Source: Ornithodoros turicata
Lineage: Eukaryota > Arthropoda > Arachnida > Ixodida > Argasidae
Direction of reading: 5' to 3'
Assembly (NCBI RefSeq): GCF_037126465.1
Contig: NC_088204.1
Coordinates: forward strand, 74,833,807-74,897,806
Length of the DNA: 64,000 bases
The notes under the pieces were generated by a model that made no database searches, was not told the origin of the DNA, and saw nothing but the letters and a program-made list of their open reading frames with translations. Below, in pieces: positions 11,903-24,307 of the stretch. The translations under genes and the position numbers were made by a program. How positions within the stretch are numbered: the first letter of the stretch is position 1; every line of letters begins with the position of its first letter.

Positions 11903-12224
11903 AGTCCCGTTGGTCGATTCTGGTCAATTCAGTGACGTCATCAAGGACGGCTTTCTCGGTGGCGGTAGAAAACATGGAAAACATGGCAGTGCATGGAGTT
12001 GTGTTGTGTAGAGGGCTTGATTTGTTTACTGTATCTTTGAAACACAAGAATAACGCAGGCATTTATAGGAACACTGTGTTCCTTGCTTCTAAGCGCATTC
12101 AACGGCGTGAGGCCACAGAGTCGCGGTGTTCACGCTCAACGTTTTCCGTGTTTTCCGCCACCGCCGAGCTAGAAAGATGTCATTGATGACGTCACTGAAT
12201 TTACAAGTATTGGCCAATGGGACT
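11903..12224. mobile_element. MITE with imperfect inverted arms carrying TGACGTCA
   Basis: The arms match as AGTCCC...TTGGTC / GGCCAA...GGGACT, then AATTCAGTGACGTCATCAA and its counterpart near 12183-12201, then a GGTGGCGG/CCGCCACC block and ACATGGAAAAC/GTTTTCCGTG. A full CRE-type palindrome sits in each arm (11933 and 12187). Confidence 0.65.
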
Positions 12225-12586
12225 ATTTAACCATTCATCCGAGAAACGATACTCGTGGGTACTTGTGGGCAAGATCGCGTGTCCTTGTACGTTTTAATCC
12301 CCCTTTAGTCCTGTCTCCGTGCTGCATTTTTAATATGTACTTGACTCTGTCTCCCCGGTACCAGATGACGTCACCGACGACGTCACCGCATGGTACGCCC
12401 ATGATTGGCTAACGCTCTTGTCTGCGTGCCTTGTGGATACGCATCCCTATTGAAAATTTGTTCCTGTTACCCCAGCCCAGAGCGTGGGGTCTTAAGGTAT
12501 TATGGGACGTTTGAGGTAACCCTAGGTCTTGTGGGGGGGGGGGGAAGAAATGGCGCGCTTGCTTTAGTCAGGAAAAATTGCTGGTG
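12225..12586. other. No gene recognised
   Basis: Contains TGACGTCA at 12366 followed 12 bases later by GACGTCACC, and a poly-G run at about 12532-12542. Confidence 0.4.
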
Positions 12587-13105
12587 CACTCTAAGAAAAA
12601 AAGGAATGAAACGGGGAGTAATTGCAGCTTCTACTCTCCTAGTCTGCAATTACTCCCCATTTTAGTCCCCTGAACCGACATTTACTCCCCAGGACTGCGA
12701 ATTGCCACTGAACTTCGCGAATGGTCTCCTGAATGCAACAGTCTACGTAAATATGTGCCTTTGGTCAATTTGAACGACATAAGGCTATATAACTCAGACA
12801 ATGTAGCAATTTTCCAGCCACACAGAGTAAGAAACAGTTAGCGCATCTTTCTTCGCAAATTGTGCCCTAGTATGGCGCAAGATTTTATATCACTCGATAT
12901 ATCGCCGTTGACGGTTTGCTTCAAAGTATTTTCGTGCATGCGCACCAATTATGTACCTGGGACTCTTACAACAGCGCGTGAAATGCGGTATTCACTCTGT
13001 GACATTCATTTACTCCCGTGCATTTACTCCCGAAAGGGACTATTTTTTGTGGCAATGCAATTACTCCCCAAAAGGAGTAAAAGTACTCCTTTTTTTCTTA
13101 GAGTG
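12587..13105. mobile_element. MITE with CACTCTAAGAAAAAAAGGA ends
   Basis: The left end CACTCTAAGAAAAAAAGGA is matched by its complement at the right. The subterminal regions carry many copies of TTACTCCC/GGGAGTAA in both orientations. A fragment with the same words lies at about 48228-48265. No clear target duplication or transposase was seen, so the superfamily is undecided. Confidence 0.7.
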
Positions 13106-13128
13106 TACAATTCTTCAGCGGGAAGAAC

Positions 13129-13548
13129 CAACGCCACCTAGACACAGAAGCGCTGCTTATTGCCTCCTCTCCCCCCTTCGCTACGTGGACATATATCGTC
13201 AGAATTCGTCTGCTACTGCGCGGTTCGACGTTCTGCGAATTCAAGGGCTCGCAAATGACTGCAGCTTACTTGGAACCTGGAGACCCGAATATTTAGACAA
13301 AAAGTGCAACACGCTTTGTAGAAAAAAAACAGTTTTGAGAAAGATTGGGACCGTCTTGCGCTTTATTTCCAAGTTTTCCCATTTAGTACGCGATGTCGTT
13401 CAATCACCACGCGCAGACGACGGTGGTTCGTCTTCATGGCCACGACCGGTGGAAGCACGATCGTGATTGGCTGCCGCCGTTGAAAACACTGTCCTGATTG
13501 GCTGACTATCGAGTAAGCAGGCTTTGCCTGTCTATGTGGTACTTTGGA
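13129..13548 (+). repeat. Dispersed repeat family B, copy 1
   Basis: Begins CAACGCCACCTAGA and aligns by eye over its whole length with 33499-33940. Shared words include CTTCGCTACGTGGAC, AGAATTCGTCTGCTAC, AACACGCTTT, TTTTCCCATTTAG and GATTGGCTGAC. Both copies hold a TCGTCTGC near the left (13206; 33576) and a GCAGACGA further right (13413; 33769). A piece of the right part recurs at 29849-29930. No coding capacity; could be an LTR or a regulatory repeat. Confidence 0.65.
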
Positions 13549-14309
13549 AGTACCTCACCGCATCACCATCCTTCAACCTTCTCTATCCTCCATCCATCCG
13601 TCTTTCCTTTGTGTTTTGTTTTGCTTTGCGTTCTTTTTCTTTCTTTCTTTTTTTTTCTTTTTTGCTATAGTCGTGACGACGCCCACTTCTGTGTGGCCAG
13701 CAACGGCGAGCGTATCCTGCCGTAACCCCCCCCCCCCCCCCTGTCTAGGTGTTGTTGGAAGAACCGTGTGAAGTAAAACGTTCCCGGGGTGTTCGGAAAT
13801 TTTTGTAGTCCCCTTAATATAAGAGATACTGGCAGTGTAAGCCCGTCTACGACCACACACGCAGACGACACGCAGTGAAGTCGCTGACACCCTAGCAGCG
13901 TCCGAGAGAAGTATTTGGCGCTACTGTTTGTCTCGCAGTGTCAACACGCGACTCAGTCGGGGTTTCTCTATAGCTCTCTGGAGTGTGTTTACCTTTCGGT
14001 TGGAGGACGGCTGGCCAACGATGACATGAGAGCACTGCAAAAGGGCTCTCCAGTCTTGCGTAACGTTTATCTGCACTGTATTGTTCTTCAATTCAATATT
14101 GATTCAGGAATGGCGATACGTATAGCTCTGTAAGCTTCGGCCTTGAAGGCTAACAAGAAAATACTTTTTTTTTTTTTGTAATGTAAATGTTACGCTAAAG
14201 CATTGTTCGCGCTCTCACGTGAGATGAGAGCATCCTTCTGTTCATCCGATATATCCCGATCGGTGTGCAGGAACGAAGGCCAACTTGATGGGGTTGCGAG
14301 AGGTCATCC
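13549..14309. other. No gene recognised
   Basis: Poly-T and CTTT runs at 13625-13665, poly-C at 13726-13741 and a GCAGACGA word at 13861. No supported gene. Confidence 0.4.
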
Positions 14310-14700
14310 CAGGCCAACCCAGATAAACATACAAAACTGTTCTTTGCTCGGATGTGAACCTGCCTTGAAAGTTTCACAGCGAGGACAGTAATAAAAACGG
14401 AGAAAATGGGCACCGTCGATACCAAAACTCATGCTGCCCGGTACATCACATCCGCCAGTGACGCAGCGCACGAGGAGTCACGTGCGTACGGCTGCCAATG
14501 GGAATGGACGCAACTCTGACGTCTGTGACGTCTGCGCTTTGCTCGGGAGTGTGCTCGAGGGCTTGTATCTCGCTAACTACGACACGTAGAAAAATACTTC
14601 TTTTTTTTTCCTCGGTATTCTGGCTGCAGTACAATGCGTCCACGATGTAATGAACCACAACTATGAAAGTGTCTCAACCCCTTAAAGTAACAGTAGTTTA
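14310..14700 (+). repeat. Dispersed repeat family C, copy 1
   Basis: Aligns by eye with 54480-54800 over more than 300 bp. Shared words include CCCAGATAAAC, GAAAGTTTCACAGCGA, GGAGAAAATGGGC, TACGGCTGCCAAT, CAACTCTGACGTC and GACACGTAGA. Minus-strand open frames in the two copies look alike for this reason, but both are interrupted and are not accepted as genes. Confidence 0.65.
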
Positions 14701-17346
14701 TTAAATGGACAGCGAAGAGATTCCCGAAAATTTTGAGTTGTCGGTGCAGAACGGTTGTCAAGTATGACTTTTTTCCTCTCAAATAGACGTGCGACGTTAG
14801 CCATATAGCATTTCACGCGGGCGCAATTCACGCGCAAAGAAGCAGCGAGCGGTCGTCCAACACACCTTCTGTACAAGCGGCCTGTCGTCACTTGCGTCGT
14901 TTGCTGACTCCAAGCCAGTCTGCAAGTAGTTCGGAACGTCAGCTGCTTCTGGCGACATATTTAGTTTCTCCATCGCGCCGCAGCGGTCGGGTCGCAGCAG
15001 TCACCCCTTCCCCCCCCCCCCCCCCCCTGGTTTTGAGTTAATATATTCGTTAGTCTAAGGAATGTTCGGTTCATAATCCATATGATGAGTGCATTAGCGC
15101 CCAGGCATGCGTTAGAGATGCTTACAGGTTTCGAGGGCATCTTTGTTTGGCTTCGTTTTGAGTCTGGACCACGGTGTAGAAAGACAGGAGGTGAAGCTTC
15201 ACTATCTCCCGCGACCAGATAAAGTTCGTACAGGAGGACCGGAGTGCTACTCCATCTGTGGGGCGGAGCGGGAAAATTCGTTGTCACGTGATGCCCCGGC
15301 TTGGCGGTCATTGGCTGCTCCGTCCGCTCTCCGTTGCCGCCCAGCGTTTCCTGCTCGGCGTGCCGCGTCGTCTACCCATCTGAGCTGACAGCGCGGTCTT
15401 GTTTCTCGTTGATTGCGAAAAGCGCGCCTGGATAAATAATGCTGTAAATACAACCATTATACACGTTTGTTACTAGATTTCTATCTGTTGACTACGGTGG
15501 AAGCTGAGGTGCACGGTCTTCCCATACGTTTCTATGTGAAAGGGCAAAAACGATGGGGACACCGGCGCTGCGCCATCTGTCGCGAGGCGTCGAAAACTGC
15601 CTTTCTCCCTCTCCGAAACTGACACTATCTGGTCGCGCGCCGTTGCCTCCTTCCATGTGAGTTCCTACTCTTGTCTTTCTTACTTCGTGATCCGGACTGC
15701 TGCCGTGTCCTGTTGTATCGGATCACAGGGGTGGCATCCAATGTATTGCTCCGTAGACGAAAGCGTGCTGGGCGAACGCAATGCGTCATGGGCAGGTCCT
15801 TGTCGTACGTCACAGCAAACGTCAAGGCACACGTGACCTTAAAGATGGCGGCGCCCGTGATCGACGGCCAAACTGTTTGTAAACAATGCGGTTGTTGTTT
15901 CTGGACGACGTTTTGGATGTTTTTCGATCACGGTAATTATTCTTATCCGATAATCTCGCAGTAAAACGCGCAGTTTTACACATAAAGCCTCGTATTGTTG
16001 ACAACTCCCAAAGATGTGATGACGACCGCGCGTTAAGACTTACCGAGCCGATGCGATGTACTTAAACTAAGGTGAAATGAGCTACCATGTTGCGGAAGAA
16101 GCACCGCATAGTTTACGCTGGCAAAATACGGCCATCTCTTGGTGTTAAGACGGTGAAAATATGTCGGTAAACGGCAAAACGACATGTAAACAAAGTCACA
16201 TGACCTCAAAATGACGTTTTCTATGACGTGCGACCAGGACAAGATGGCAGTTTTGCCAAAAGCACCCGCTTGAGGGTAGTTACAACAATGGCGGGTTTGT
16301 GTCACCCTTGTGTATCGGATACGTTTGTCCGATTGACATCGCTAGCAGATCTCCGCCATATTGAAGACAGTCTGTGGCATGGAGGAAGGAATTGACAGGA
16401 GACGCCAAAAAGTGAAGCTGAAATGGACCATTTCCATGTCCGCGGTGCCCCTAGCGGCGGGATGTCGAACGCCGTATTTTACTCCTAAACAAACATGGGG
16501 ACGATTTTCGTCGCGTAGGACAGTAGCAAGAGAAGATTGCAAGAAGAATGCGGGATGGGTGAACGCAGGTTGTACTAATTACGAGTACAAAGCGTCGTCA
16601 AGTTTCGGTCTCAAACGTCCACGTAACCTTGACACCGATTATCTCCCCCAAACTAACATGGCGGCCGCCTGCAGGTGGCTCCGCATGCGCATACCTTTAC
16701 TCGGAGAAGAGCCATTGCCGAATATCCATGTGATATGTCAGCGTTAGTTTCCCGGTATCTGTTTTACAGTTTCCGCTATTGCTACGTGACGGTTAGTTTC
16801 AAAATGTATTGGATACCTGCGCCCGTAACGTGCCGAAAGGCCCACAAAGTGTTGTATGCAAGACACTCTTGTTATCCTTCCCAAGTAAAAAGACATGAAT
16901 GAAGTCCAATGAAGCTCAAACTTGCCCCAGTTGCCCCAAGCTTTTCTTTCCTCTCGAATACCTGCTAGAAGGGGGGGGGGGGGTACCTTGAAATAAAGTG
17001 ATAAAAATCTCCGTTGCAAAATAAACTACTGTAAATAAATGTTATCGGAATGCACAAAACGCACAGTCGCGCGCTGGAATCTATCAACAGCGAACTTAGA
17101 CTAACCGGGACATGTGAATGCAAGCACTCAACTTGGACTAACCTATAATAATAAACTAACCCACGTGCTGTGCCGGCGTGTCCGCTGTGCTAAGCCTAAC
17201 GGCCACTAAAATATGGTTTCCTTTGCTAAAATATTTAGGACATTTAGACATTGAAAACCCGTGAAAGTGACGTGATTAAATCGTGGCATATCATCTTACG
17301 AAGCAATCGAGCATTCTCCTTGATTATCTTTGTTTCGAGAACGTAA
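14701..17346. other. No gene recognised; ATGGCGG-rich stretch
   Basis: From about 15.84 to 16.67 kb the words ATGGCGG or CCGCCAT and close variants recur, including AAAGATGGCGGC at about 15842. Poly-C at 15009-15026 and poly-G at 16973-16983. Open frames here have no recognisable product. Confidence 0.4.
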
Positions 17347-17499
17347 CCCAAGCAGCACAATGTACTGAAAGTCGAGTGCAATAGGGGTGGTCGGGTAGGT
17401 GGAAGGCCTTGAACAGACTCGTGAAACTAAGGAACATTGATAAGACACATACCGTCCACCCCTATTGCACTCGACTTTCAGTACATTGTGCTGCTTGGG
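17347..17499. mobile_element. MITE, CCCAAGCAG-terminus family, copy b
   Basis: The arms (CCCAAGCAGCACAATGTACT and onward through CGAGTGCAATAGGGGTGG) are near-perfect inverted repeats. The interior, including GGTGGAAGGCCTTGAACAG, is shared with copy c at 62623-62763, which lies in the opposite orientation. Confidence 0.85.
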
Positions 17500-17671
17500 A
17501 AAATTTTGAGATCCGAAATTTCGCCACCAGGAATATCGAGGTCCTCCCCTCGCTAAGGCTCCTTTTGTCTCTCCTGCATGACCTCTGATTCCTGATGAAG
17601 AAACGTCCCTAATAACAGTACATATCGACAAAGATAAGATTTGATAACACGGCCTGTGTCTATCATCTCTC

Positions 17672-17703
<32 letters not shown>

Positions 17704-18984
17704 TTATCCCATCTCTTTGTGTCCTTGAGACTTTCGATTCTGGTACAGACTTACACAGAAAAGGTCACCAACGTCTTCCACAAAGCAAATAAACAACAAA
17801 TATAGTTGCGTGCGTTAACAATCCACATAATAATTACAACCAAACTTCTCAAAGTCCCACCCCCACCCCGCACACAAAATCCACCCACTTCCGTATAGTC
17901 TTCAAACGAAAGCTGTGCCGCAAAGCAAATTTCGGCCCACATCAGCATAGGTTACTGATGGGTTTACTGATAGACCACCACGAAAACAACCTAGGTGTTT
18001 TCTTTTTTTTTTTTTTTATCCCTTCAGAACGGCTCTATTTTCGGTGCGAAAAAATAAAAGCGAAATACGAAACCGTCGCTGTGTTAGGACCACCGACACC
18101 GCAAAAGACCAGGCGCGCATTCAGCAGCAGCACACCCGCACGCACACACAGTCGGCGATTGACCGCACACTACCTTAATCATAGGGTTCACGCGCCGAAG
18201 GACACGCACCACTTGACGACTGCTTTTATATGAAGAGTACCGACATTTCCTTGTCTTCTGACGATCGCAGAAAGAGGTCGTGACCCTCTCTAAAGAGAGA
18301 TTCCGCTGTGCGTCTTCCCTCTTTTTTTATATATATATATGTACGCCCCCCCCCCCCCCCTCTCTGTTTGTCGCTATTCCTTCAAGTATTCTTGTTCTCC
18401 TGCTTCGAAATTCAAGAGGAAGGGATATTGCAGGCGCAGGAACGAACGAGTGCGTTATCTTGAGGTGCTGGGCTTTAGGTTGTGTGATTGGCTCCGGTTT
18501 GCTAAATGCTCATGACGTCGTATTCCGCATTAGGCGCGATTAATAAGTACCTGTACCTCTGAACAGGTCAACTCTGCCGAAAAATCTGACGATAATTGGC
18601 TTACCCGGGTACATGACGCCTCCGGATCACAATGTAGTGCAGCCGCGCATGCAGTTGCTTGAACACCGATCATGTTGCGAAAACACTCATCGAAGAAGAC
18701 ATGCTTAGTGCAAATTTGCGTGCGTTTTAAAGGAAACGCGTCAAATATTCGCGTCATAACACGCCGCCAACCGACCTAACAACGAGCGGTCTACTTTATC
18801 TCGTGGTGGATACACCTAGCTGTAACTGTAGACGTTTGTTTTTTTTCTGTTGCAGTGTGCAGAACATTGTGCACGCGAAACTTACACATAAATCAGAACC
18901 TCTCAAGAGGAATGGAGAGGAATGGGAGAGTTTCGTTTTCACAACAACGCGCGCGTTTCATTACAACGATGCCCGCTTGCGATG
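17500..18984. other. No gene recognised; microsatellites
   Basis: CT repeat followed by poly-T at 17665-17701, poly-T at 18001-18017, short AT repeat at 18327-18341 and poly-C at 18347-18361. No exon or element boundary was supported. Confidence 0.4.
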
Positions 18985-19200
18985 CCATAAATGCGATGGA
19001 GGTGACCCGGGTTCCGGGCGCTATCTGTGCTGTCTGGATGTTTTCCCTGGGCTTTCCTCGGACCCTTCATGACAAATGTCGGCATAGTTCCCTGTGAAGT
19101 CGGCCCAGGACGCACGTACCCCCCCCCCCTCCAAGCAACATGCCGCCAGGCAGGAAGAGCGTTCGGAAATATCGCGCCACCACCCCCACCACCACCAACA
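18985..19200 (+). mobile_element. Ruka-like SINE, 5'-truncated, with (CCA)n tail
   Basis: The remnant of a B box (GACCCGGGTTCCGGG) is followed by the family body words TGCTGTCTGGATGTTTTCCC, GGCATAGTTCCCTGTGAAGT and CGGCCCAGGACGCACG. It ends in a CCACC-rich tract at about 19178-19198. Confidence 0.6.
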
Positions 19201-22081
19201 ATGTCATATTTTTTTTATCCAGCCTATATATGGTATATTTATTGATGTTCTCCAAGACTGTTTGTCTTGTTTTTTTTTTTTTTTTTTGCTTGTCATGGCC
19301 CACAGATAAGACAATATTTGGAATCACATATAACAATTGTAATTATCGCTGTAATTATCGTACAAAGAGATCCACCTTCCTTTACGGCTGCCGCTTCCTA
19401 CCTTGCCCACAAAGTCAGATGCGCCAACTTAGTCTAGCAACACTGATCAGCCTCTGTCGCAGTGCTTTCAACCCCTTCAACGAAAGTACGAAGAAAGTAC
19501 GAAAGTGCAAGCGCCGACCAAGAACCGGCGGAGCAAAAAAAAAAAGGGAAAAAGCTTCGTGACATAAGAAATCGACGAAGAACATCAGCGCACAACAGTC
19601 GGCAATTCGGGCTTTCATCGTTGTGCGAGCTCATTACAAAACTATGCGGCTGATGCACAAATCGACGTCCGCTTGCCAAGGTTGCCATCTTTTCCCGCGG
19701 TAGAACCGCCAAAAAACGGCTCGAGGAACTAAACAAAACGCAACAATCAGGCCCCCGCCTGTAATAACAGCGCATCGTCTGCGAGTGTAGTCAGCATGAG
19801 CAACTTCTGCGTCCAAGAACTTGACACGTAAATTGGCCCCTTCTGTCACGCGGCTCCAACAGTACCGAGGATGCCCGCTAGGTGTCATTAGTCGACGGGG
19901 GGGCATTAGGCAGTTGGCAACAACAACACCGCCACGAGAAGCGAATGTCCACTATGATGAGTTAGTAATATTGCGTGCTAGACACGGCGGAAGTTTGAGT
20001 GCAGAATGAGGCTGTTGGCCACCCTGAGCAGCATGCGGGTACTGTTTGGGTGTCTTTGTGAGAGAACATCGGGAATTATTGTCGTGATTGAGTGGTCCAG
20101 TTCCGTTATTTTACGAGGGTGGGGCAAGAAGTCTGGCAACGTGTACAGTTCTTTTCTCTTTTTTTTTTCTCTTTTCTTTTTTTTAGTGCACAGTCGTGTA
20201 GTAGCTCCTGCATGACAAGCGTCTGCTATTTGGGCAGTAACATTAAGGATAAATTGGTGCAAATAAAATAGAAGAGATTGGCCGTCGTGAAAGAATAGGT
20301 CGTCGGCTCCAGGATTCTCGTATAATCATGAGAAAGGTAGCGGTGGGCCTTCACCGATAATAATTACATTGTGTTTAGCGGGTGCCGCGGGACTGCAACT
20401 TTTGTAAGTTGTGTCCATGCGTGCATCAGTACAGAGGGGATAGAAAGCAAGAGCAGGGGGAGTCAGAGCCTTCCGATCTTTGCAGACATGTGATATCAAT
20501 GCAGCTTAGCTTACTACGTGATATTTTGCGCACATCACAACATCGATTGCGCACAACAACTATACATCATAGCCGAACGCAGTTTCTCTGGATGCTTCTA
20601 ACGTCAGAAATCACGTGTCAATTTGAACCAAGCACGACAACTAACAACTCAATACCACACCAGTAGAGGGCGCTTCCGATCGACAATCAGACAAGTTCAA
20701 TGATTATTCTAATTTAAAAACGTGTGCGCAGGTTCACCCTTCAAAAACAGATTGGAAATCCCTACTCAATCATCGGCGATGTGTTTCTTTTTCTTTCTTT
20801 TTTTCTTTTTTTCGAAGTCGATCAGTGTAACGCAGCGGGCAGCCGCGGAGTTTCATTTCAGTATCACTAAAAATGTTCTCATTTCACTGAAAATTCATCT
20901 GCTACGGACGGACACAACGTGGCGCTACTTGCGGCGTACTGTGTACGTCACGGAGTGACATTGACGTCACTCATCGTGCTCTCTGAAGGAGTTGAGGGTT
21001 TCCTGGAGGGTGTCCGGCGCTGACCTCTTTTGCGTGCTAGAGGTCAACCGCTGCGATTATCGTTTTTGCGCTAGAGCGCACATTATTTTTTGCACAATGA
21101 TTCACAACAACAACAAAAGAACAAGACAAAAAAACAAAAAACGAAGAATTTGTGGAGTGGGTCTTCGCTGCTCTTGTAACTTGGTCTTGGCACGATGAAC
21201 ATTTCTTTTGGCTTGGAGCAGTTCGAGTCGTACCTTTATACATTCCTTTACCATATACTCTGGCGCATCATGCTCTGGTTGCTTTCTCTTTTCTTCTTTT
21301 TTTTTTCTCTCTTCTTTTTCTTTTTGCTTTGCCAGTGAACACCGAGGCGCCAAGAACGAAGAGATACGGCTACTTCCCTTCACCCATGTACAAACCTATA
21401 ATACGCAAGTCACTCCAATAATTAATCTGCAATCAGCAAAATTGCTGTCCTATCAGCGACACATCGGGCCATTTAATAATTACTGGTAATATGCCGAGTG
21501 ACGTCCCCGTGTTGCGAAATGTCAGGCCGCTAATGATTTCATCCGTGCCGCGATATCATTAGCCAAAAGGAAGCGACGTCCTGTATGTGGATGTGTGCTG
21601 TGGATGATGAATAATGGATGTGTCTGTCGCAATCTGCGGCCTGATTTCTCGTAGACGAACCTCTTTATCCGAGCCACGCGCCCAAATTCATGAAATAAGT
21701 TTGGAACCCACAAATTTTATTCGCTTGCGCTGAAATATGCCTCTGCTTGTCAACTTGGACGCATAATATTAAGGTTCACCATTTCAACATGCCGCTGACA
21801 CGGCCGAAGGCGCCTGAAGAGCATATGGCAGGATGACGCATGATAGCTGATGTGATCTTGAGTAGGCAGCTTGTCCTTGTGTCTGAAGAAAGCGCGGATG
21901 GAAGGGAACAAACACGTATGGAGAACCACTGAACACCAAATCGTCATCACTATAGCCTTTAAAAAAAGAAAGATACCATAATTGGAAGAAGCGAGAAAGA
22001 GAGAGAGAGAGCGGGGTATGATGATACGATGATTATCACATTGGACGGTCAGGTTGGAGGTGGTGTCGATCAATCATCTCC
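19201..22081. other. No gene recognised
   Basis: Poly-T tracts at 19270-19287, 20158-20185 and 20788-20812, one TCGTCTGC word at 19775 and one TGACGTCA at 20962. Many open frames here are poly-T/poly-A read-throughs. Confidence 0.4.
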
Positions 22082-22168
22082 GACTCATGACCATCAACGC
22101 TCTGTCCTAAAAGCACTTCTACAGTTCTTGGACACCGTATAAGGACGTCGGTCCTCAACAACAACAAC
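22082..22168 (+). mobile_element. LINE 3'-end fragment, plus strand
   Basis: From about 22095 a frame reads QRSVLKALLQFLDTV and then stops. This matches the C-terminal segment QRSALKALLTFLDTI encoded on the minus strand at 22269-22640. It runs into an ACAACAACAAC tract that forms the junction with the minus-strand LINE end. Confidence 0.6.
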
Positions 22169-22645
22169 AACTTTATTTGCAGCCTTGGAGAGTGGGGAGT
22201 TTCATCGCAACAGGCGATACTCTACCCCATTGCTTGGTGGAATGGGGGGAATAAAATAACGAGCCCCTTTACAATAACGATCGAAGTCCGATGGTGTCCA
22301 GAAATGTCAGAAGAGCTTTGAGCGCAGAGCGTTGCTGGGCTGGATTGGGCCGGGGACCAAGCAATTTCGGTAGGGAGAAAGGGCGAGAGTCCAGCTGACG
22401 AAGAGACTCGGAGAGTGTGGTTCGGGAAGGTTCGTAGTGAGGGCAATGAAGAAGAATGTGCTCCAGATCCTCAAGAGCACCACAGTGGCAGCAGGTGGGA
22501 GAATCAATTTGTCTCAAGCGGTAACGCCACTGAGCTGTAAAGGCCACATCGAGGCGCATGCGGTGGATTAATGAATTTGAAGCGCTATTTGCTGCCATAT
22601 CATCAGCAACTATCGTCAAAGGTGTGTAGAGTGCTAACAAATCAC
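22159..22645 (-). mobile_element. 5'-truncated non-LTR retrotransposon: ORF2 C-terminus and 3' UTR
   Basis: The minus-strand frame 22640-22269 encodes 123 residues with a zinc-knuckle-like cluster (CCHCG, then H, then HCPHY at residues about 56-76). That pattern is common at the C-terminus of ORF2 in I/R1/Jockey-type LINEs. A 3' UTR of about 100 bp ends in AAATAAAGTTGTTGTTG. Reverse transcriptase and endonuclease are absent, so it is a dead 5'-truncated copy. The 3' UTR recurs at 41262-41375. Confidence 0.75.
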
Positions 22646-22789
22646 GCCAAACCTAATAACTGAAAGGAAAAAAATCAAGATCCGACCCTCCCTGTGTGTT
22701 ATCAGTACCCTATATATTCGGCCATTTCCTTTCGGCGGAGGGGCGGGTCATTGATTTGATGGCGTGTTATTACCGAGCGGTCTGTCCTT

Positions 22790-22975
22790 CAGGTCAGAGG
22801 TTGCCCGCCTGAGCGTGGCCGACTACGGAAAGCTGTTCGTCCTGGGCCGACTTCACAGGGGTCTCTAGGGAAAGCACCCAGAAGGCACAATCGGTCACCT
22901 CTTGGTCACGGCGTGGAAGGCCAGCATCTAAGCCACTAATGGGGTCTGGTAGTTCCGTGGTAGAGCATGTTGTGA
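22790..22975 (-). mobile_element. Damaged Ruka-like SINE
   Basis: On the minus strand the words CTACCACGGAACTACC, TTAGTGGCTTAGATGCTGG, GAGGTGACCGATTGTGCC and TGAAGTCGGCCCAGGACG follow the order of the tRNA head and body seen at 43556-43843. The head is rearranged and the 3' part is lost. Confidence 0.55.
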
Positions 22976-24274
22976 AAACAGAAATGCCCTTAACCCACCA
23001 TTTAGAAGTCGCGTGTGAGAAAATCGCCATCTTGTTCTGCGTCACACGTCATAGGGAACATGATTTTGAGGTGATGTGGCGTTGTTTATATTCCGTTTTG
23101 ACACTTGCGGACACTTCCCTGCCGGCAGTCAAACGATTAGACTAGCGCATTTGTAGAGTGTATATAGGCAAATACCAAGCTTTTTTCAAAACTGAAACTG
23201 GGAACGCTGAAAAGTGGACTCCTTCGAATAATACGTAATTCCGTGGTACGTCACGTGACACGAATGCCGTATTCAAACCACAGACCTAACGCGATACCAC
23301 GTCGCATCCACATAATAAACAAATATAACCTAATTGAAAGGTTACGGCAACCGCTAGAACCCAACACAGTGTTGCCAGTTTAATCGACTCGCATACGCGA
23401 TTGCACATCAACGACACAACACAGTGTGTATCGCATTCTTGAGTACAGACTGCAGCCATTCCTCTCAGACCTCAATGTCAACTTTATATGACACTGGTCG
23501 TTTTAGCCTTAGCTTACTCGTTCCGTTCGCTATTTCATCTGCCGCAATTCCGTTGTAAGAATTTCGCTGAAGATTTATCTATCCTGTTTGATACCTTCCT
23601 TGCAAATCCTAAAACCCCTCCCCCCTTTAAATCCCTCCGAGCATGGACATGGTCGTGGAGTCGGCGCTCTCGTTTTCTCTCGATGGTTGCTGCAGCCGCC
23701 ATGATCTGCTTTGTTTGTCGTCTGCCCATGAGCACAAGTTGAATTGGTGTCGTCTGGTTTCGGCTGCCATTGTGATGCAATGCGGAGATGGCCGTTTTAT
23801 GCGTTTCAAACGCAAATCTCGTTGTGCGTCTAACGACATACACGCGTGCACTGCCTACGACGAGGTGTCATTAGTTGCCAGACAAGATTCCGGATCGCAT
23901 GCCTTCATTGCCGAAACCGCAAGTGAATACCATTAACCGTTGCACCTTATCTGCTTATTTTTTTTATTTCTAGAATTGGGACTGTGCCTTCACGATTTAT
24001 TGATGGCACGTTGTTGATTAACGTTCTTGAAGGTGGTCTCCCGTGTTTTTTTTTTTTTTTGTGTGTGTGTGTGTGTTGTAGATCTTGCAAGCTGCTTTCG
24101 GCAGTGGCAAAGGATAAGTATATGCAAGCCATGCACTTACCGTGCATTAAGACGAGCAATACTCCTTGGAATACTCAAACGGAAGATGCGCACTGCTACC
24201 AAGTGAGCGCGAGCGGTCGACTTTGATCATCTACGCATGGGGCATATCCTCCGGCAAGCCGTAAGATATTCCGT
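22976..24274. other. No gene recognised
   Basis: Poly-T followed by a GT repeat at 24047-24075. One TCGTCTGC word at 23718. No supported gene. Confidence 0.4.
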
Positions 24275-24307
24275 AGCAGACGACAGGTTCGATGGTGTCG
24301 TCTGCTA
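24274..24307. promoter_or_regulatory. Perfect inverted pair of TAGCAGACGAC
   Basis: TAGCAGACGAC and its exact complement GTCGTCTGCTA are separated by 12 bases, giving a 34-bp dyad. This is the tightest full-length inverted pair of the recurrent 11-mer in the window. Its role is unknown; a dimeric protein-binding site is one reading. Confidence 0.35.

Noticed and set aside
12951..13466. 171-residue plus-strand open frame
   Set aside because: It crosses from the right arm of one MITE into repeat family B; the composition is not coding-like.
22269..22640. Host zinc-finger gene
   Set aside because: The Cys/His cluster sits at the end of a LINE ORF2 remnant with the LINE 3' UTR and GTTGTTG tail directly behind it.
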